DNA of 64,000 bases, from assembly GCA_018222405.1 (NCBI GenBank), contig JAAFAI010000025.1, positions 1 through 64,000 on the forward strand, written 5' to 3'. Below are positions 37,219 to 44,703 of this stretch, one piece after another; the stretch's first letter is position 1; each line of letters starts with the position of its first letter. The notes beneath the pieces were generated by a model. The model saw nothing but the letters and a program-made list of their open reading frames with translations, did no database searches and was not told the DNA's origin. Source of the DNA: Gammaproteobacteria bacterium. GTDB taxonomy: Bacteria > Pseudomonadota > Gammaproteobacteria > Enterobacterales > Alteromonadaceae. Made by a program: the position numbers and the translations under genes.

Positions 37219-37543
37219 TAGTGGGCCGGGCAGTTACGGCTTAGGAATTTAGGAGTTCTGCCGTAACTGCCATTGCTACAGCGGATTGTAGAAGAGGGCT
37301 CAGCGACTGACTAAAATAATAAAAAATAAACCGCTTTACTTGCCTGCGGGATTAGCGTACCTTGTCCTGGCTTTAGAAAGTTAAAGCTTTATCCCTTACT
37401 GCATTATGCGTCTCTTTTTCTGCTTTTATTCAATTAAGTCGAACTTGTATTTACATTTGCTTTACTGGTAAATGTTTTCTTCGTATCTATAGCTTCACCG
37501 ATGGCACGCCATCGCACTTAATATTTAATAAAAGGTTTCAATT
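37219..37543. other. Spacer / cspA 5' untranslated region
   Basis: This 325-bp region has the 3' hairpin of the PAS gene (37229-37271) and then an AT-rich stretch. The long untranslated leader before the cold-shock gene is typical of cspA-type mRNAs, whose leader folds act as thermosensors. I see ACATTT/AAATGT arms near 37451-37474 but cannot fix a start point or a consensus cold box. Confidence 0.5.
37229..37271. repeat. 12-bp perfect inverted repeat after PAS gene
   Basis: GGCAGTTACGGC (37229-37240) pairs exactly with GCCGTAACTGCC (37260-37271) around a 19-base loop that itself contains TTAGGA-type repeats. It starts 11 bp past the stop. No T run follows, so it is either a Rho-dependent stabiliser or a protein-binding palindrome. 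Confidence 0.55.
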
Positions 37544-37756
37544 ATGTCTGATCCTGTAAACGGCGTAGTAAAGTGGTTCAATGACGATAAAGGCTTTGGT
37601 TTTTTAACACCTAATGACGGCGGCAAAGACGTTTTCGTTCATTTCCGTTCTATCGCTTCTGAAGGCTTCAAGTCACTGGCAGAAGGCCAGCAAGTTCAAT
37701 TTATTATTGAACAGGGCCAGAAAGGCCCACAAGCTTCTAATGTGATTGCATTATAA
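37544..37756 (+). CDS. CspA-family cold-shock protein
   Basis: This 70-residue single-domain OB-fold protein binds RNA and single-stranded DNA as a chaperone. RNP1 is KGFGFL (17-22 region) and RNP2 DVFVHF (30-35 region), with the flanking [13 protein letters not shown] motif. The length and composition fit CspA/CspD-type proteins. It has its own terminator (37771-37795) and a long leader, consistent with cold regulation. Confidence 0.95.
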   Translation: MSDPVNGVVKWFNDDKGFGFLTPNDGGKDVFVHFRSIASEGFKSLAEGQQVQFIIEQGQKGPQASNVIAL

Positions 37757-37770
37757 AGCTAACGATTTTG

Positions 37771-37795
37771 AAGGCTGGTAATAATCAGCCTTTTT
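37771..37795 (+). terminator. Terminator of cold-shock gene
   Basis: AAGGCTG (37771-37777) and CAGCCTT (37786-37792) form a 7-bp stem with an 8-base loop, followed by TTTTT (37791-37795). Positioned 15 bp past the stop. Confidence 0.8.
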
Positions 37796-37876
37796 ACTTC
37801 ACTAACTCCTTTTTTCTGTTCGACCACCCGCCATTCAGATCTGCTTTTTCCAATAATTAAAAAAATAAGACACGCT

Positions 37877-38044
37877 ATGATTCAAACAATTAATGGTTTA
37901 CGCATTAGTGTAAAACCACCTATATCCAATATTTCCGTGAACAAATTCAACGTAGCCTTTGAAGACCGCCACAATAAAAAATACGTGCCGCTGCAAAGCG
38001 CTATGGAAACCAGGAAGTTTGTTGCCTGGTTGCAGACGATTTAG
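37877..38044 (+). CDS. Small hypothetical protein, 55 aa
   Basis: This 55-codon ORF begins MIQTINGLRISVKPPIS and contains NKFNVAFEDRHNKKYVPLQS and a C-terminal FVAWLQTI. The basic and hydrophobic spacing looks like a folded small protein. The stop overlaps the convergent porin-like gene by 4 bp. It is too short for many callers. The ribosome site is weak (TAAG at 37866-37869). I know no family; support is the compact fit in a 300-bp gap and sensible composition. Confidence 0.5.
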   Translation: MIQTINGLRISVKPPISNISVNKFNVAFEDRHNKKYVPLQSAMETRKFVAWLQTI

Positions 38045-39099
38045 TTAAAGCTCCAGCTTAAACGTAAACCTAAAACGACGGCGTCATCCGCTTCACGAGC
38101 GGCTCCCGGTGAGCCAATCCATTGCAAACTGGGCTGAACAGTCAGGCCGTTATTAAACGTTGCAGCATAGGTGAGTTCCAGCGCGGTTTCATCGCTGCCA
38201 TACTCAGGAGACCTTACATCTGAGGTTCGTGCGTGGGCAATGGCGAGGCCGAATTTCTCATCACCAAAGCTCCACAATTGCCCCCTTACCTGCAAACCAA
38301 CAGAGTAAAATTCATCGAAAAAATTAAACTTGCTGGCGCCAACGCCGGCCCGACCAAACACGGTGATCTGGTGCTCTGAGGGTAATGGTTTAAAACGGTA
38401 TTCGGTGCGCAAATAAAAACCGTTGTTTTTGCCCCGGCTGGCGCCGGCATTTTGCAGCACTACGGAGTCATCATTATAACCCCACCATCCGGCCAGTAAT
38501 TTACTTTGTGCTGACTCGTAAGCGTATTCGCTTACAACCAGCAGGTTAATGCGTTTTTCTTCCTGAGAGGCCGTATGATAATAAAAAAGCGGGTCGCCGG
38601 GTTCGCCATCAGCGACAGCAAATTGTATCGAATGCTTACCGCGCTGATAACCAAACTTGGCGGTTAAACCCGGTTGCGGATAAGTGCTCGGGCCATTAGG
38701 ACCACTGATACCAAATACGGAGCCCATACCAAAAGCACTGTGTACAAACAGATTGGCGCTTTGAAGTACATCAAAGTGATAATTAATGTCATAAACGCCA
38801 ACCAGAGCCGAAAAAGACGAGCTCTTGTAACCCATCGCCAGGGTGCCTATATGGAGGCCGGCTTCGCTGGCTTCAATATTACTGATACCCTGTTCATCGC
38901 CTACCACATCTGAAATCGACTGGTTATCAGTGAGCCATAGTTCACCCTGAAAGGAAAAGCCGGAATCGAACTGGTACTGTGCTCCGAGGTTGGCAAAATA
39001 GAGCAGGGCAGAGGAGCGCTTACGCCCGCCATGCAGGCTGGCAAAAGAGTCTACAATGACTTCAGCATAGATATCGGGCATGTTGGCAGGCAGATCCAT
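38041..39099 (-). CDS. OprB-like porin, N-terminus apparently missing
   Basis: This 352-residue beta-barrel protein resembles carbohydrate-selective porins (OprB family). Many alternating strands run throughout, for example SGFSFQGELWLTDNQ, KFGYQRGKHSIQFAVADG, GFYLRTEYRFKPL and VVLGLRLSWSFN, and the last residue is N rather than the usual terminal Phe. The first codon ATG 39099 starts just before the first strand, with no signal peptide; two in-frame stops lie 24-29 bp upstream and no signal is visible in the other frames of the 150-bp spacer. Either the leader was lost (a decayed gene) or the start is not where it appears. Confidence 0.7.
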   Translation of the reverse strand: MDLPANMPDIYAEVIVDSFASLHGGRKRSSALLYFANLGAQYQFDSGFSFQGELWLTDNQSISDVVGDEQGISNIEASEAGLHIGTLAMGYKSSSFSALVGVYDINYHFDVLQSANLFVHSAFGMGSVFGISGPNGPSTYPQPGLTAKFGYQRGKHSIQFAVADGEPGDPLFYYHTASQEEKRINLLVVSEYAYESAQSKLLAGWWGYNDDSVVLQNAGASRGKNNGFYLRTEYRFKPLPSEHQITVFGRAGVGASKFNFFDEFYSVGLQVRGQLWSFGDEKFGLAIAHARTSDVRSPEYGSDETALELTYAATFNNGLTVQPSLQWIGSPGAAREADDAVVLGLRLSWSFN

Positions 39100-39250
39100 G
39101 GCGCTCAGACTTCCGTTAATTCATCAGTATCCGCAAAATAGCGGGTTATTCTGCTAAATAATCAGCAGATTAACGTTATTTACTTTAACGAGTATAGCGC
39201 TACTTTGGATTAAGTGGTTCGCTCACCGGTAGTTTCAGCTTGGCAGCGAG

Positions 39251-40126
39251 CTAAAACAGTTTGCTGCCCCAGCCAAGTTTTTTCCGCAGTACATTAAAAT
39301 AGCTGTAACCGGCAGGATGTACCAACGACAGTCTGTCGTTGCTTTTTCTGACCCGAATTTCGTCGCCGGGCAGGGCCGGGAGGACAATATGGCTGTCGCA
39401 ACTAACCTGTACGCTGTCTACGTTGGCTTTGGATACCCGCATGGAAATAGTGCTGTTAGCGTCAACCACAATGGGCCGGCTGCTTAAGGTATGCGGAAAC
39501 ATGGGTACCAGCGTTAGTGCATCAAGGTGTGGCATTAAAATGGGGCCGCCACCAGATAAGGAATAGGCTGTGGAACCTGTGGGAGTTGCTACGATCAGCC
39601 CGTCGGAACGCTGACTAAACACAAACTGATCGTCAATAAACACTTCAAACTCGGTCATGTGGGCAACTTTGCCGTGGTGCAGCACCACTTCGTTAACCGC
39701 TGAGTTGTTACTTTTTAGCTGCTCGTGGCGATACACTTCTACTTCCAGCAGAAAACGTTGCTCAACCATGGTTTCACCGTTATAGATGAGATCCATTTGC
39801 TGAACCACTTCATCCGGGTGAATATCAGTAAGAAAACCCAGATTACCGCGGTTAACGCCCACCACGTGAATATTAAAGCGGGAGAGTACGCGTGCTGCGC
39901 CGAGCATATTGCCATCGCCGCCAACCACTACAGCAAGGTCGGCTTGTTTGCCAATAGAGACCAGGTCGCAAACGGTGAAATCATCGCCATCCATCTCCTG
40001 GGCGACGCTTTCTTCAACAAGAATAGTGCATTGTTTGGCGCGTAGATAATCCGCTAATGCATTGAGGCTTACATGGGCACCTTCGTGGGCCGCTTTACCG
40101 ATTAATCCAACGGTGTTGTATGGCAT
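39251..40126 (-). CDS. nadK: NAD kinase
   Basis: This 291-residue enzyme phosphorylates NAD to NADP. It has [11 protein letters not shown], the NE-containing NEVVLHHGK, and the [13 protein letters not shown] motif. Start ATG 40126 ([11 protein letters not shown]) is preferred over 40165 because it matches the family N-terminus and lies beyond the bdhA terminator. In many gammaproteobacteria nadK neighbours recN; here recN is 7 kb away. Confidence 0.95.
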   Translation of the reverse strand: MPYNTVGLIGKAAHEGAHVSLNALADYLRAKQCTILVEESVAQEMDGDDFTVCDLVSIGKQADLAVVVGGDGNMLGAARVLSRFNIHVVGVNRGNLGFLTDIHPDEVVQQMDLIYNGETMVEQRFLLEVEVYRHEQLKSNNSAVNEVVLHHGKVAHMTEFEVFIDDQFVFSQRSDGLIVATPTGSTAYSLSGGGPILMPHLDALTLVPMFPHTLSSRPIVVDANSTISMRVSKANVDSVQVSCDSHIVLPALPGDEIRVRKSNDRLSLVHPAGYSYFNVLRKKLGWGSKLF

Positions 40127-40184
40127 GTTGTTAGTCTTCCCCACTTCCTGAGGCGACATTACCACAACCTTATGCGCAAAATAA

Positions 40185-40214
40185 AGCAGGAGGCGATATT
40201 AAGCACCTCCTGCT
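40185..40214 (-). terminator. Terminator of the PHB operon
   Basis: AGCAGGAGG (40185-40193) and CCTCCTGCT (40206-40214) form a perfect 9-bp stem with a 12-base loop. Read on the minus strand it ends in TTTATTTT. It is 15 bp past the 3-hydroxybutyrate dehydrogenase stop and separates the operon from nadK. Confidence 0.8.
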
Positions 40215-40228
40215 CCTATGACCGGGGT

Positions 40229-40996
40229 TTATCTGGCGGTCCAGCCACCATCTAAAATCATGGTTTGGCCGGTAATGTTGCGGGCAGCACTGCTCATCAA
40301 AAAGGCCGCCGTTTCACCCAGTTCTTCCAGACTGATGAATTGCTTTTTCGGCATTGGCTCAAGCATAATTTTATTCACCACTTCTTCTTCGGTGATGCCG
40401 TTTTCCTTAGCCTGTGATGCGATCTGTTTTTCTACCAGCGGCGTTTTCACATAAGCCGGACACACGGTATTGATCGTGATGTTGGCGTCACCGGTTTCAA
40501 GCGCAATGGTTTTCGAAAAGCCGAGTAACCCGTGTTTTGCCGCAACATAAGCCGACTTGAACGGGGAGGCAACGACTGAGTGAATAGAGCCAATATTAAT
40601 AATCCGGCCGAAGTCTCTTTCGCGCATACCAGGCATAAACGCCTGGGTAAGTAACGCCGGGCCAACCAGCATAATATTGATCAGCATTTGCCACTTTTCA
40701 GGTGGGAAGTCTTCAATTTTGGATACGTGCTGAATACCGGCATTATTAACCAGAATATCGACCGGCGTCTCTTTGAGCTTGGCGGGTAGGGCGCCTACCT
40801 GTTCTGCGTTGGTGACGTCTATTTCAACAGGGAGTGCTTTAATGCCTTTGTCGGCCAGTTTCTGACAAGCCTTAGCGGCGGCGTCGGCGTTGATGTCGGC
40901 CACCAGAATAGTGTGTCCCTGAGCGCCTAAAAATTCGGCAATACCATAACCAATACCACTGGCACCACCGGTAATAAATACATTGTAAGATGACAT
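40229..40996 (-). CDS. bdhA: 3-hydroxybutyrate dehydrogenase
   Basis: This 255-residue NAD-dependent SDR oxidises (R)-3-hydroxybutyrate to acetoacetate. It has GGASGIG near the start, NNAG, and the Ser-Tyr-Lys triad in GSIHSVVASPFKSAYVAAKHG. The C-terminal CPAYVKTPLVEKQI and LDGGWTAR are characteristic of bacterial BDH. It is the last gene of a four-gene operon with a depolymerase, 12 bp downstream of it, which fits the PHB monomer catabolic role. Confidence 0.94.
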   Translation of the reverse strand: MSSYNVFITGGASGIGYGIAEFLGAQGHTILVADINADAAAKACQKLADKGIKALPVEIDVTNAEQVGALPAKLKETPVDILVNNAGIQHVSKIEDFPPEKWQMLINIMLVGPALLTQAFMPGMRERDFGRIINIGSIHSVVASPFKSAYVAAKHGLLGFSKTIALETGDANITINTVCPAYVKTPLVEKQIASQAKENGITEEEVVNKIMLEPMPKKQFISLEELGETAAFLMSSAARNITGQTMILDGGWTAR

Positions 40997-41008
40997 AGAA
41001 AATAATCC

Positions 41009-42007
41009 TTAGCGTGTGGCTAGAAAATCAATAAAGGCATTTACCGCTTTAATTTGCGGACCTTCACTGGTTGCGTAGGTGTCTGACGTGTACCCCCACC
41101 AATCCCAACATCCCTGCGGATTCATTGGCATGATTAATGATTTTCGGGTTTGCGGGTAAATCACTACTAACTGGTTATCGTCGGCCCAACGGTTTAGACC
41201 GGTTTGCTCCACATAAGCCAAATCAACGGCTTCTGCATACTGATTACAACCATGGAAACTCACATGTACGCGGCAGGCTTCGCCGTTACTGCATGATGCC
41301 GGGATATAGGCGTAACCTTTATCGGCCAGCGTACTGGCATCATCGCCAGCAATTTCCTGTTGATCAAAAGAAATTACTTTACCTTCTAATACGTCATCAG
41401 GGGTAATTAGTTCACCTAACAGGGCTGTTAGCAACTCACCCGCTGCATCATACTCACATTTACCGATGTAAGGCGAAGCGGAGTCCAGGCAACTACCTCC
41501 CGCATCGACGGTGGGAAACACGTGAGAGAAAGGCTTGTCATTGACGTAGGTCAGTTGCTCTGCAGGCACCCACTGTTGGTACTGTTGATACAAGGCGTCG
41601 CTCACGGCTGAGTTGACCCGCGTATCGGCGGTGCCGTGCAGCAACCACACGTTGTCGTCTTTTAAATTAGCCAGCGGTGGAATTTTACGGGCTTTTTCCC
41701 AGATTTTGGCCTGCGCACTCAGTGCCTCAACATCAAGCGGTGAATTGACTTTATCCACGCACTGGCCAAGGGCTATAGCAATATCGTTCTGGGCACAGAA
41801 ATAAGGGCCGGAAGCGAGCATAGCAGCGCCGGTGACCTTATCGCTGTTCGCCAGGTGAAACTGAGTGGCCATAAAGCCGCCTGAGGATAAACCTGACACT
41901 GTGATGGCATCGGTATCAAGCTGCAAGCTGCTTTCCTGCTGAGCAATGCTGCCTTGCGCGAAAGCTATAAGGCCAACACCCAAAGCCGTTTTTAAGGTTG
42001 TTTTCAT
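41009..42007 (-). CDS. Secreted PHB depolymerase-family esterase
   Basis: This 332-residue exported alpha/beta hydrolase has a signal peptide (1-22, cleavage after GSIAQ), lipase box GLSSGG with nucleophile Ser near 40, WLLHGTADTRVN and the catalytic region VSFHGCNQYAE. The layout is a single catalytic domain without linker or substrate-binding domain, like Penicillium funiculosum-type PHB depolymerases. It should cleave extracellular polyhydroxybutyrate or oligomers to 3-hydroxybutyrate. Next in the operon is the 3-hydroxybutyrate dehydrogenase. Confidence 0.9.
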   Translation of the reverse strand: MKTTLKTALGVGLIAFAQGSIAQQESSLQLDTDAITVSGLSSGGFMATQFHLANSDKVTGAAMLASGPYFCAQNDIAIALGQCVDKVNSPLDVEALSAQAKIWEKARKIPPLANLKDDNVWLLHGTADTRVNSAVSDALYQQYQQWVPAEQLTYVNDKPFSHVFPTVDAGGSCLDSASPYIGKCEYDAAGELLTALLGELITPDDVLEGKVISFDQQEIAGDDASTLADKGYAYIPASCSNGEACRVHVSFHGCNQYAEAVDLAYVEQTGLNRWADDNQLVVIYPQTRKSLIMPMNPQGCWDWWGYTSDTYATSEGPQIKAVNAFIDFLATR

Positions 42008-42022
42008 TAATTAATGTCCTTG

Positions 42023-43210
42023 TTAATACTGTAAAAAAGCTTCGATTGCATCGGCTTTTTGCTTAATGCTTACCACACCATCGAAATGGCCCAGGCTGCC
42101 GCTAAGTTCTTCATAGCGACTGTCCTTGCCTTGTTTCTGTAACGCGTCGTGGGCTTTTTGTGCCATGTAAGGCATTAATAATAAATCATTTTCGGCCGGT
42201 AAAAATAAGGTTTTCGCTTTCACCGAACGCAGGCTCTCACTCAGTGAGTCACCGTGTCCGGCAAGAAACAGCTGACAGGCGCGAACCAGATACAGTAAAT
42301 GATTGGCATCCATTTTTTCAGCCCGGGTACGAGCTCTTTCAGTTAACCAGGTCACTATACTGTGTGATTTACGGATACTGCTTAACGGCCCGGTTTCCAA
42401 CGGATGATAATTGAGCTTGTCACCCTGCTGCTTAAAATACACCGGATGCAGAGCTTGTTGGGTGATTAACATCAACGCTGCAGCAAGGCCATCTACAGGC
42501 GGTTCGCTGTCGTAATAGTCGCCGTCCTGCCAGTTTTTATCCAGCCGAATAGGAATGGCCCATTGCTCTAAAGCCGCTGTGGTCCAGGCGTCGCTGTCAC
42601 CGGTGCCAATCACCGATACCATCCGTGGCACCCAGTCGGGGTAACTGGCCGCCCACTCCAGAGCCTGCATGGACCCCATGGAAGGCCCGATAACGGCGTG
42701 CAGTTTGCTGATCCCCAGACTTTCCAACACCGCCTTTTGCACGTTAACAAAGTCTTTTATGGTGACTACCGGAAAATCGAGGCCGTAAGGCTTTCCGGTA
42801 TCGGGGTTGATACTGGCGGGGCCGGTGGTGATCACATTAGGATCGTTGGCGTTGAGGTTGGCCAGACTATCCACGCTGATAACAAAATACTGGTTAGTAT
42901 CGATGGCTTTACCCGGACCAATAATAGCGTCCCAATAGCCGGGCGCTGCGTCATCGGGATGATATTTACCGGCTGCATGGGAGTTGGCGGAAAAATAATG
43001 CGTAATTAGTATCACATTATCTTTGGCCTGATTGAGTTTGCCGTAGCTTTCCCAGCCTACCTGCAGCGACTTGATAGTTCGTCCGCCAACAGTTGTGTAA
43101 GAAGGCATACTAAAGCGTTTTTTGCTGGTGAGTAAGACTTCTTCAGCTGTCGCAGCCACTGCTGGCAGGGCCAGCAGAAGTGTGCAGCATAATAAGAATA
43201 TCCGTGCCAT
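42023..43210 (-). CDS. Secreted MetX-like alpha/beta hydrolase
   Basis: This 395-residue protein is homologous to homoserine O-acetyltransferase but exported: signal peptide 1-20 (LLCCTLLLALPAVAA). It has GWESYGKLNQAKDNVILITH, nucleophile Ser in GPSMGSMQALEWA, the aspartate in PAENDLLLMP and His in LGHFDG. A secreted MetX cannot reach acetyl-CoA, so a hydrolytic role is more likely. Within this operon it may cleave PHB oligomers or another ester. The function is inferred only from context. Confidence 0.85.
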   Translation of the reverse strand: MARIFLLCCTLLLALPAVAATAEEVLLTSKKRFSMPSYTTVGGRTIKSLQVGWESYGKLNQAKDNVILITHYFSANSHAAGKYHPDDAAPGYWDAIIGPGKAIDTNQYFVISVDSLANLNANDPNVITTGPASINPDTGKPYGLDFPVVTIKDFVNVQKAVLESLGISKLHAVIGPSMGSMQALEWAASYPDWVPRMVSVIGTGDSDAWTTAALEQWAIPIRLDKNWQDGDYYDSEPPVDGLAAALMLITQQALHPVYFKQQGDKLNYHPLETGPLSSIRKSHSIVTWLTERARTRAEKMDANHLLYLVRACQLFLAGHGDSLSESLRSVKAKTLFLPAENDLLLMPYMAQKAHDALQKQGKDSRYEELSGSLGHFDGVVSIKQKADAIEAFLQY

Positions 43211-43219
43211 GGTGACTCC

Positions 43220-44515
43220 TTAAAACAAACTGAACAGCGCGATAGCCATCGCTAAACCAATGAGCGGTACGACAACGGTTAACGCCGCCACAGAACCATA
43301 GGCGGCTTTGTGCGTTTCATGACAAATTGCCCGAATAGTGGTCACAACGTAACCATTATGCGGCAAAGAGTCCAGTGCGCCGGAGGAGATGGCGACAATA
43401 CGGTGTAATTCTTCAGGCTCAACACCGCGGTCAATATAGTGCTGACCTATCAAGGGCAATACAATTGCCTGGCCACCCGATGCGGAACCGGTTAAACCGG
43501 CAATGACGCTCACCGCCACAGCGGCACCGATAAGTTCGTTACCGGGCAGGTTGGCCATTACCTCTACCGTTGCCTGAAAAGCTTCGGTGTTTTTGGCGAT
43601 AGAGCCAAAGCCTACTACGGCTGCGGTATTACCAATAGCGACCAGGGCTCCGGTGGTCCCCGTGTTAACCGCTTTAGAAAGGTCGTGAAAATACTGAAAG
43701 TTAATCAGCATCAGGGTTAAAACACCACCGGAAAGGGCCACGATAAGCGCCAGCTGCGCCAGTGATTCGTGCAACCAGAAACTCAGTACCAGAACGACCA
43801 GTAAAGGGATAACCCCGGTTACCGGGTGGGGGAGATCGCGCACCGGTACTTTGGGATCGGAGGCTCGTTCCTCAAACTTTTCACCCTTAGCAATGGCTTT
43901 ACCTATCATTCGCTTAAGCCACCAATAGCCGAAGCATGCCATAAAGATAGCCACCACCAGGCTGACTTCCCAGCCGGCAAAAGGTGAGGTTCCCAGGTAT
44001 TTTATCGGGATCCAGTTCTGAATTTCCGGTGATCCTGCTGAGGTCATAGTGAATGTCACCGATCCAAACGCCATGGTTGCCGGAATAAAGCGGCGGGGCA
44101 GATTGGCGTCTTTAAACAGGCTTAGTGCCATGGGGTACACTGAAAAAGCGACCACAAACAGACTTACGCCACCGTATGTTAAAATCGCACAAGCCAGCAC
44201 CACCGCCACAACAGCGTGTTTAAAGCCCAGTTTTCCTACTATCCAGCGGGCTACAGAATCTGCTGCACCGGTATCTTCCATGAATTTGCCAAATATCGCC
44301 CCCAGTAAGAACATAAAAAACCAGGCTGAAATAAAGCCTGCAAAACCACTCATATAAGTGGTGACGAAATTTGCATCGCCGGTAAACAGGGGAAGGCCGC
44401 TAGTCAACGCGACAATCAGAGCACACACCGGCGCCGCAATGAATAAATTCATGCCGCGGATAGTGAGTACGATAAGCAGTCCCAGTCCACCAACCAGTCC
44501 GAGTAAACTCAACAT
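43220..44515 (-). CDS. GntP-family permease
   Basis: This 431-residue, 12-helix transporter of the gluconate:proton symporter family contains GDANFVTTYMSGFAGF, FGKFMEDTGAADSVARWIVGK and GSASGGQAIVLPLIGQHY. GntP-type carriers move sugar acids and short hydroxy acids including 3-hydroxybutyrate. As first gene of the operon with depolymerase and 3-hydroxybutyrate dehydrogenase, uptake of 3-hydroxybutyrate is the most economical prediction. Start ATG 44515 has an AAGGAAAG site. Confidence 0.88.
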   Translation of the reverse strand: MLSLLGLVGGLGLLIVLTIRGMNLFIAAPVCALIVALTSGLPLFTGDANFVTTYMSGFAGFISAWFFMFLLGAIFGKFMEDTGAADSVARWIVGKLGFKHAVVAVVLACAILTYGGVSLFVVAFSVYPMALSLFKDANLPRRFIPATMAFGSVTFTMTSAGSPEIQNWIPIKYLGTSPFAGWEVSLVVAIFMACFGYWWLKRMIGKAIAKGEKFEERASDPKVPVRDLPHPVTGVIPLLVVLVLSFWLHESLAQLALIVALSGGVLTLMLINFQYFHDLSKAVNTGTTGALVAIGNTAAVVGFGSIAKNTEAFQATVEVMANLPGNELIGAAVAVSVIAGLTGSASGGQAIVLPLIGQHYIDRGVEPEELHRIVAISSGALDSLPHNGYVVTTIRAICHETHKAAYGSVAALTVVVPLIGLAMAIALFSLF

Positions 44516-44601
44516 AATGTTACTTTCCTTTGATTGAAATCTGTGACCGCAGACTCTTCATCAGTGGTGCAAAGTGTGGCTCGCATTAACAAATCTGCCC
44601 A

Positions 44602-44617
44602 TAGTACGATGGTACTA
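44602..44617. promoter_or_regulatory. Palindrome in gntP / TonB-receptor spacer
   Basis: TAGTAC and GTACTA (44602-44607 and 44612-44617) form a palindrome with a GATG centre in the 188-bp divergent promoter region. Its position would let a single regulator act on both the PHB operon and the receptor gene. No known consensus is matched. Confidence 0.4.
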
Positions 44618-44703
44618 GTTACGAAATTGTTAAAAGTCACTACAGTTAACTCGACCGCGTTCTTCAGAAAGATTTTTTGATTTATTAAAACAAGGGACAC
44701 CCT

